DNA of 64,000 nucleotides from Adiantum capillus-veneris (taxonomy: Eukaryota; Streptophyta; Polypodiopsida; Polypodiales; Pteridaceae): NCBI GenBank assembly GCA_014529385.2, contig CM043950.1:155418045-155482044 (forward strand), written 5' to 3'. This document shows, piece by piece, positions 57,236 to 64,000 of the stretch. The first letter of the stretch is position 1, and every line of letters begins with the position of its first letter. The position numbers and the translations under genes are program-made. The notes beneath the pieces are model-generated. The model saw only the letters and a program-made list of their open reading frames with translations, made no database searches and was not told where the DNA came from.

Positions 57236-57811
57236 GTGTGGATAAAATTTTACAAATACAGTTGCAGATTTAAGGACTGTTTCAGATGCAAAACTGTGGC
57301 ATGCACGTTTTGGGCATCTGATTTTGTCAGTTTGCTGCGTTTGCAAAATTCTGATATGGTTGCTTCTTTGCCGCCTCTTGAAACACGTGTCAAACATGTT
57401 TGTGAAGGCTGTATTTTGGGTAAAATGCAGCGTTCTAAGTTTCCAAAGGATGGTTCAATTAGGACAACACGTAGGTTGCAGCTTGTGCATAGTGATGTTT
57501 GTGGGCCCATGCAAACTCCATTCTTGGGCAGTTACCTGTACTTCTTGACTTTAATTGATGATTACTCCAGTCATGCATGGGTATTTTCGCTTAAAGCAAA
57601 GTCCAAAGTTTTTATGTGCTTCAAACAATTTCTGGCTATGGCTAAAAATGTCTCAAAATGTACTATGGGCGTCCTCTGTTTCAATCGAGGGGGGGAGTAT
57701 ATGTCTCATGATTTTAATGCATTTCTGGCTAATCATGGGATAAAACACCAATGTAGAGTGCCTTATACACCTCAGCAAAATGGTGTTGCTGAGAGGAAAA
57801 ACATGTCACTT
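57236..57811 (+). pseudogene. Copia F integrase, truncated
   Basis: Zinc-finger Cys pair VCEGCILGK, core LVHSDVCGPMQTPFLGSYLY, TLIDDYSSHAWVF, then CFNRGGEYMSHDF where copia C has RSDRGGEY: the second catalytic Asp is Asn (codon 57683-57685). PYTPQQNGVAERKN follows, then the sequence changes to LINE. Confidence 0.88.
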
Positions 57812-58099
57812 CTCCTGCTGATAGAGTGGCCTCAGAACTTGCTCAGCTTAGTCGACTCTTTCTTCAGGAGTCTTCGGCTCGCCTGGCTGCAGCAAGAGAG
57901 GAGTAGTGTCTCCGACGGGGCGTTGCTTCCTTGCAGAGGATGCAAGAGCAGCATCCAGACAGTCCTTTGTTGGAGAAGCAGTTATAGCAGGCCCGCCAGG
58001 AGCTCGTCAGCACATAGAAGAGGTGCCATGAGTTTGCTTTCCATCGACAGGCATCTCAGTGGACCTAGGTGGGTGACAGAGTGACATGCGCTTTCTTTG

Positions 58100-59423
58100 A
58101 GGCAATGGGACCTCGGCATACCCATGCCAAGGTCACAGAGTTAAGGAGGTCGGATGGGTCACTTGCTTCAGAGCCAGAGGACATGTGTGCAGTTGCTACT
58201 AACTTCTACCGTGACTTATTGTCTACAAAGCCTCAGTCAAAGCGTTAGGATGCATGCAGAGAGCAGGTGTGGGCACAGATGCCTTGTCTTGTGATTGAGG
58301 AGATGCGCCAGAGGCTTGAGCTACCTCTTCAGCTAGAGGAGCTACACACGGCTGTTAGAGCACTCCCCCGTGGTAGATGTCCAGGTGAGGATGGCTTGAC
58401 TCCTAGCTGTTTCTTGGACTACTGAGACTTGCTTAGCTCAGATCTCTGTAGTGCTTTTCAGTACATCCTGCACACAGGAGAGATGCCTGACAGCATGAGT
58501 GACGGCCTGATCTACCTCATTCCCAAGGAGGGTGTCTCCTTGGGGTGGCGCCCATCACCATCCTCAAATCAGCCTACAAAATTCTTGCCAAGGCTCTGAG
58601 TTTGAGGATTCAACGACTTCTAGAGAGCATTATACATGGGACTCAGACAGGTTTTGTCATGGAGCGTAGTATCCTTGACAACATCTTTACTTTTTGGGAG
58701 GCTTCTGTCCTCGTGCGACTCCGTGGTGAGGATCTAGTGATTCTTCTTCTCGATTTTGAGAAGGCCTACGACAGAGTTGACTAGGAATTTTTGGAGGGCA
58801 CTCTACGCAGGATGGGCTTCTCAGATGCTTGGATCAGAGGGGTGTCAGCTTTGTACAGATGGGCATACAGTCAGGTGCTTTTGTCAAGAGGTAGAGGTGA
58901 TCGTTTCATACTCACACGTTTGGTCAGACAGGGCTGTCCTCTTACCCCCTTTCTCTTTCTGTTCTATGCTGAGGCGATGAGCAGGTTTTTGGTTTCACAG
59001 CAGGTTGGTTTACGTGGCTTAGCGCTCCCTATTCGAGGAGATGAGCTACTGGACGTTGAGTTTGCAAACGACTCAGCTTTGTACTTGGATGGCAAGGAGG
59101 CCAAACTTCACAGGTGTGAGTAGGCTCCTGAGACTTTCTGTTGTGCATTTGGCGCACTGATCAACTAGAGAAAGACAGTGGCTTTCTCGGTTGGTAGTGC
59201 TCCTACGCCCGATATGATGCCACGTGAGGGTTTCAAGTGGATTCCCCCAGGGACTACAGTTCGGTACTTGGGCTGTCAGGTTGGTTTGGACTTGTCTCCC
59301 GAGCAGCAGATTGCTCCCCTCCTCCTGTCTATCAGGAGAAAGTTGTTACATTGGAGCTCTGCACGACTTTCTCTGGTAGGAAGAGTTGTAGTGGCCAACC
59401 AAGTGTTGTTGGTTACTATGTAG
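58100..59423 (+). pseudogene. LINE reverse transcriptase
   Basis: RT segments with stops and frameshifts: LPRGRCPGEDGLTPSCFLDY, WRPITILKSAYKILAKALSL, GTQTGFVMERSILDNIFTFW, LLLDFEKAYDRVD, GCPLTPFLFLFYAEAMSRFL, then the catalytic box FANDSALYLDGKEAKLHR in place of [FY]ADD: the first Asp is Asn (codon 59067-59069). It is therefore catalytically dead even apart from its stops. Confidence 0.88.
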
Positions 59424-59622
59424 TACATCACTTCTTGTTGGATCTTCTCGAGTTTTTGTATCAGCCAGGTAGAGAGGCTGATAGTTTTTCTCTGCACGAC
59501 TTTCTCTGGTAGGAAGAGTTGTAGTGGCCAACCAAGCGTTGTTGGTTACTATGTAGTACATCACTTCTTGTTGGATCTTCTCGAGTTTTTGTATCATCCA
59601 GGTAGAGAGGCTGATCAAGAAC
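59357..59622. repeat. 133-bp tandem duplication inside the LINE
   Basis: 59357-59489 and 59490-59622, each starting CTCTGCACGACTTTCTCTGG, nearly identical (three or four differences), so younger than the LINE's other damage. Confidence 0.88.
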
Positions 59623-61535
59623 TTCCTTTGGTCATGGCGTGACAATCAGATAGCCCGGGCCAAACTGGCATGGTAGGTCATCACTCTTCCTTGTTCTCAA
59701 GAAGGGTTGGGGATCATACATCCACCACAAGAGAGCAAAGCCCTTCTTGGGACGTTTATCGTCAGAGGACTTCTTCCAGGTGAGGAGCCCTGGAAGGAGT
59801 TCTTGCTTTAGCTGCTTATTGCTAGGGTGCCTCAGGCCGGAGGCCCCTGGCACCCCTCGACTAGATGGATTTTCACAGAGATGCGCAGAGTTGGCTTGAG
59901 CAAGAGACTGGAGGACCGCTTCGCTGTGAGTCTGCTACGATCTTGGGAGCAACTGCGGAGAGGCCTGGAGCAGCGTCAGCCTACTTGCACGGAGGAGCAC
60001 CTGAGACAGCCCCTTGTTTGGAACTCCATGGTTAGCACTGAGAGAGGCCACTTGGTTGGTAGTCGGCCTTATGTTTCCTGGGGTCCCATGGCAAAGGGTC
60101 CAACACGCTCTTTAGGTGACTAGTTACAGTTTTCAGGCTTGTCAGAGGAGCTTCAAGGCATTCAGCTACAGGGCATGAGAGGGGTGTAGAGCATGTGTCA
60201 GGACATCTCAGAGGCAGTACCAGCTGAGTGGCTCACACCTCTCAAGTCAGCAGTGCCCAGATGGATGGGAGCCTTCACGCAACTGGAGGTTCTCATCTCA
60301 GTTTGGGCTTGCTCAGAGACTATACCCTCCCTATTTTTTGAGCTACAGGGTGAGGGACGTTTACACAGAGTTGCAGTAAAGGCTCCACGGGTGGCAGAGT
60401 GCTATTTTCAGAGGATCCGAATGGTGGGCATTTGTGGAAGGACTTGTGTCATGGATCGCGATCAAGCAGCTCTTAAGACTGGCCACTGGAGACTGTGGGT
60501 TTGGGAGAGTTGTCCACTAGCACGAGTAAAGTGGGATCCTAGGGAGTGTCTTTGGAGGGACTCTTTCTCCTCAGCAAACCATCCAGGTGTCCCTTTCTTT
60601 CAGTACACTGTTCGACTGTCATATACTGGCAGCGTAGAGAGAGGCTCGTCCTGCTGTAGCACCTCATTGGCAGGAGGAGGGTCTCACAGTTGGGTTCTTG
60701 GCAACTTTTTGGGAAAGGTTGTGGGACTCTAGACACCAAGGCGAGTCACTTTGTTCCAGTGGCTGGTTGCACACCGAGCTACAACAGTTGGGAGTTGTAC
60801 ATGGTCTTCTCTCGGCCGCATGTGCAGCTTGTGACCATCCTGTGGAGAGGCAGTGTCACTATCTTTGGGACTGTCCTTTGGCACAGTAGGTGTGGCTTCA
60901 TGTTCTTTGACTGATGCCAGCTCGGCAGTACACATGGGAGCAACTACTTGGTCTACTCTCACGGGCCCGACACTTCAGTTTGAGCTATCCTCCACCAACA
61001 GGATGATAGTGATGCAGAGGGGTCGACCTGCACTCCAGCCTGCTACAAAGATTACTCCACAGGAGTGGTGCAGTGAGAGAGGAGTGTTGGGATCTCATTA
61101 GCGACTTGACACTCTGGTTCATCTGGCAGGCCCGCTGCTTCCGCATCTTTGAGGCTTGCCCTGTACCACCGGCATAGACTGTTCCGGATCTTTGGCTAGA
61201 GCTGGTCCACACTCTCAGAGGACAGTTCGAGAGACTCCAGGGCAGCTCTGACCGCATGCGGGAGCGTAGAGAGGCTTTCCTTCGACTCCGGCATCCTTGG
61301 GCCTTTCTTTACCATGGTCTAGGGTGTGCTCAGATAACACTACCGTCCACATGTGTGGCTCTTCCCTCCTCCCATCTCTTGATTTAGCCTCGTTGTACAT
61401 ATGCTGTTTTTTCATTGGGAGAGTCTCCCCATCATGATTGTTGTAGCCCTCTCTTGCAGAGGTGGTTGTAGCCCTATGGGCGGTTTTCATTAACTAAGAG
61501 AAGGATCTTTTTCTCGGAAAAAATAAAATAAAAAT

Positions 61536-63260
61536 TCAGCTGAGCTCTTTCTCTTTATACATTGGACATTTCTCGGGCTTATGATGCTGTGCCTTTTCAT
61601 GCTGAAACCTCTTTCCCTCCTTGGCGAGCCACAGATGGTGAAATACTTGCAGCCCACTTAAAAGATCACATGCTGAATGCACCTAATGATCCAGTCAGCC
61701 CCTACTTTGCCAACTCTGAGTGCAAATATGATGCATCATCTCTCCTTGCAGATGCTTGCATGTGATGCCTTGTGAAGGCCATGCAACTTTTCTGGTTAGC
61801 GTAATGCCTAAAACCCTGCAAGCCTTTGATGGCCCTGGACCCTAAGCATTTTGAACGTGCCACACTCCCTGTTGCTGAACAACCACATGCAGGCGACTTC
61901 ATTACACAGTTGCCTCCTGATGCTGCTTCTTACAATGTCGCTGTCCAATCAAGTCAGGCAACACTTGATGGGCCAAATCAATTACTAGACAAGCCTAAAG
62001 ATCACTCCAAAGAAAATCTTGACCTCGCATGCGCACTAATCAAGCCATGCGCAGATGTTGAAGCTGCAGTCGAGGCTACCAAAAGCAGCTAACAATACTG
62101 AGGATGGCGACGTCCATGCTGAGCAACCTGATCCTGCTAAAGAAAAAGAAGTCGATCCTTTACTACCTCTATTGAGAAGTCAATTGCTGGTCTCTGTCCA
62201 ACCCATTTTCTTGCACATGCGCGCCAAGGATATGTTGCCTTTTCTTGCAACTGCAGGCCAGCCCAAGAAGGCACTGAGTCTCCCCACTTGGAGGACCCAT
62301 CTGACCATGTGGAGGAAGGAACTGCTGACCCATCTTGTCCTGAACATCTGGCGCATAGAAACCTTTCAAATTCAAGTGCAAGAGGAGAACACACCAAGGT
62401 AATGACACACAAAAAACTTTTGGCATCCCTGCGCCAACATGAGCCTTATAATGGGCGTTTCTTACAGTCTTCTCATGCTGCCCAAGCTTTGCATCAAGAT
62501 CCTCTGCAAACTGCCGCTGGCACTGACTTGCAAGCGCATCAAGTTCTCGTGCCCTTTGCCTCCTGGAGAGCTGGACAATTCAAGTGCACATCTGAATTAA
62601 CCAAGCCAACCAACCCTACTTTTGGAGATGATGGCCAGTCTCACAGTTTCCGTCTCCCAGTACCCACCTTCAGCTTGAGCACTCCAGCCCTGCTCCCAAT
62701 CTTTCCAGCGGTTGTCTTATCTGATGCTAGTGTTCCTATAAATGAAGTCCAACATGCAACCAGTGCAGCACATCTTGATGCCCCAGAGGAACCAGCAACC
62801 CTATTCTTGGCAAACTTTAACCATGATGTTGTCCCTGTTCCGATCTCACAGCTGTCTCCATAGCTATTTTCATTTCACAGCTGGATGTTCTAGAAGCTTA
62901 TGATGCTAAAACAACCTGCAAATACTGTTGCCGATGTTCTCACAACCGACGCTCATCCACATGAACTTTGTTGGGATTACATCTCGTCAAGGTGAGGATC
63001 CTTCCAATGGTCCAAACCCACAAAGTTCAACAGATGTCTTCACCGTGCTCAATTACTTGGACTACTACCTTATCTTCTTGACCAAAAGCCAATATGAAGC
63101 AAAATCTCCAGCACATGTTTTCGGTCGAAGGGGGGATCAATTGAAGAAAGTCATTCAACCTCAACATGCAGGTGAAGGACTTGATTCTCGTATCAAAATC
63201 AAGATGAAACCTCGACATCAAACATTTCCACTTAACACCTTTTTGCTTGAACCTGATTGA
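61536..63260 (+). pseudogene. Unrecognised frame-broken coding remnant
   Basis: A protein-like composition can be followed through frame switches: 61562-61765 and 61826-62092 in one frame (MDISRAYDAVPFHAETSFPP; PPDAASYNVAVQSSQATLDG), 62070-62280 in another (GDVHAEQPDPAKEKEVDPLL), then 62288-62863 back in the first (EDPSDHVEEGTADPSCPEHL; FRLPVPTFSLSTPALLPIFP), and 62928-63260 (NYLDYYLIFLTKSQYEAKSP). Pro/Ser/Ala-rich and GC-richer than its surroundings. No family recognised; it may be a host gene remnant or part of an undescribed element. Confidence 0.45.
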
Positions 63261-63268
63261 TTGTGCAG

Positions 63269-63478
63269 TGTCAGGTGCAACGGAATTAAAATGGTGAAGA
63301 TCTAGTTTTACACTTCCACAAAATCCTTTCCTTCTTTCCTTGCATTAGTGAATGCTTTGTACTTCAATGAATGTTGTCAGGTGCAGCGGAATTAAAATGG
63401 TGAAGATCTAGTTTTACACTTCCACAAAATCCTTTCCTTCTTTCCTTGCGTTAGTGAATGCTTTATACTTAAATGAAT
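63269..63478. repeat. 106-bp tandem duplication
   Basis: TGTCAGGTGCARCGGAATTAAAATGG... at 63269 and again at 63375, nearly identical. The start resembles an LTR or element edge, but no internal region is recognised. Confidence 0.85.
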
Positions 63479-64000
63479 ATTCCTTTTATGTTCCCCTGAA
63501 GAGAGGGGTTGAGAGAATGCAATAGAGATGTGTAGAGGGAGAGAGAAAGAGAGAGAAGAAGAGAGCGACACCCGATGGGGTCCCAACCAACCCTCTCAAG
63601 GGCCCCCTCCACACCGTTACTGATGTGGTATTTGCTTTAGATTGCGTAAATGGAATGTATACACAATGCAATACCTCAATGCAGACTCTAATGACTTGAC
63701 GAAGACAAATCACTACAAGAGGCACCTTCGGGGCTGATTTGATGCACCTTTGGATCCTTCTCGATGTGGGATTGTGGATGGCCACCAAGGGTAGATTTGG
63801 GGTTGATTTGCGCTCCCGATGTGAGAGGAATAAATGGGCAAATGATAGCTACAACAACGCAGACCTGCGACGAAAAACGCAGTAGATCTCTCGTGTAGAG
63901 TAGGGCTGAAAACGCAGATCTCGATGACGGTGATGATGGGCAGCAATGTGAGCACTTGATGCCGGCGAGGGAATGGCCGAGAGAAGGCTCAATGGGCTAC
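63479..64000. other. Unassigned stretch at the window end
   Basis: GA-rich patch 63530-63565. Only short frames; nothing recognised. Confidence 0.35.

Larger units (their letters stand above)
55191..57811 (+). mobile_element. Copia element F, 5' half
   Basis: 5' LTR, perfect tRNA-Met primer site, gag, protease and most of integrase, then cut off in the integrase core at about 57811 (after QNGVAERKN), where LINE sequence starts. It is the same family as copia C, with the intact DSGAT protease motif. RT, RNase H and 3' LTR are missing. Confidence 0.9.
57812..61535 (+). mobile_element. 5'-truncated LINE retrotransposon
   Basis: Non-LTR element without a visible endonuclease. It has an inter-domain part (TELRRSDGSLASEPEDMCAV), RT, the thumb region (TVRYLGCQVGLDLSPEQQIA), a zf-RVT-like Cys/His end near 60810-60890 (CAACDHPVERQCHYLWDCPL) and an A-rich tail AAAAAATAAAATAAAAA (about 61518-61534). 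A 133-bp tandem duplication lies in the thumb region. No target duplication is found at the copia junction. Confidence 0.88.

Noticed and set aside
57800-61560. Target-site duplication for the LINE at 57812
   Set aside because: No repeat of the left flank (AACATGTCACT) was found after the A-rich tail.

Overview
This is a nuclear, repeat-dominated plant window. Almost everything recognisable is a plant-type transposable element: Ty3/gypsy and Ty1/copia LTR retrotransposons with tRNA-Met type (TGGTATCAGAGC) or Tat/Ogre-type (TGGCGCCGTTGCCGGGGA) primer sites, LINE reverse transcriptases, and a CACTA DNA transposon. The only host coding sequence I would defend is one candidate first exon (15857-16132, minus) resembling the start of SCD2 (STOMATAL CYTOKINESIS DEFECTIVE 2), plus a captured DEAD-box helicase fragment inside a retroelement. 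No bacterial or organellar genes are seen. The species cannot be read from the sequence; a large TE-rich vascular plant genome (fern or gymnosperm-like) fits.

Layout. 1-4122: minus-strand Ty3/gypsy element (RNase H, RT, protease tail, gag, PBS, 5' LTR), followed by a second LTR and a deleted gag copy (to 5928). 5929-12022: plus-strand non-autonomous LTR element with only gag-protease, and a 366-bp duplication across its PPT/3' LTR boundary. 12023-13163: internally deleted copia relic and LTR. 13164-14530: LTR-like remnant with a 33-bp tandem repeat. 15857-16273: SCD2-like exon with a GA/CT repeat upstream. 17148-21560: copia LTR and a plus-strand gypsy relic whose integrase is split by a 1.77-kb insertion with a 12-bp target duplication. 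23328-28500: nearly full-length minus-strand copia element. 29133-40671: 11.5-kb minus-strand non-autonomous LTR element with a perfect TTCAT target duplication, inserted in the RNase H of another gypsy relic (29030-29132 and 40672-41950). 45329-48766: CACTA element inserted in a copia relic. 50810-51540: LINE relic. 51880-54990: decayed relative of the 29-40 kb element. 55191-57811: copia 5' half abutting a 5'-truncated LINE (57812-61535). 61536-63260: unrecognised frame-broken coding remnant.

The most unusual object is the 29133-40671 element. It encodes gag and an aspartic protease but shows no RT, RNase H or integrase. Between its primer site and gag it carries eight copies of a 24-nt palindrome whose outer 20 nt never vary, while the surrounding repeat units have drifted. 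Downstream of the protease its frame encodes eight W-[IVA]-P-K-like motifs. Next to the 3' LTR it carries an intron-less, internally deleted piece of a DEAD-box RNA helicase bounded by two copies of the LTR edge. Such an element would depend on enzymes supplied in trans by other elements; the leader palindromes could serve RNA dimerisation or packaging (inference).

Decay pattern. In-frame stops in three gypsy-like elements fall where CAG, TGG or CGA codons are expected, and three catalytic Asp residues in RT or integrase have become Asn. Both fit deamination of methylated cytosine, as expected of silenced plant transposons. No element here looks autonomous.
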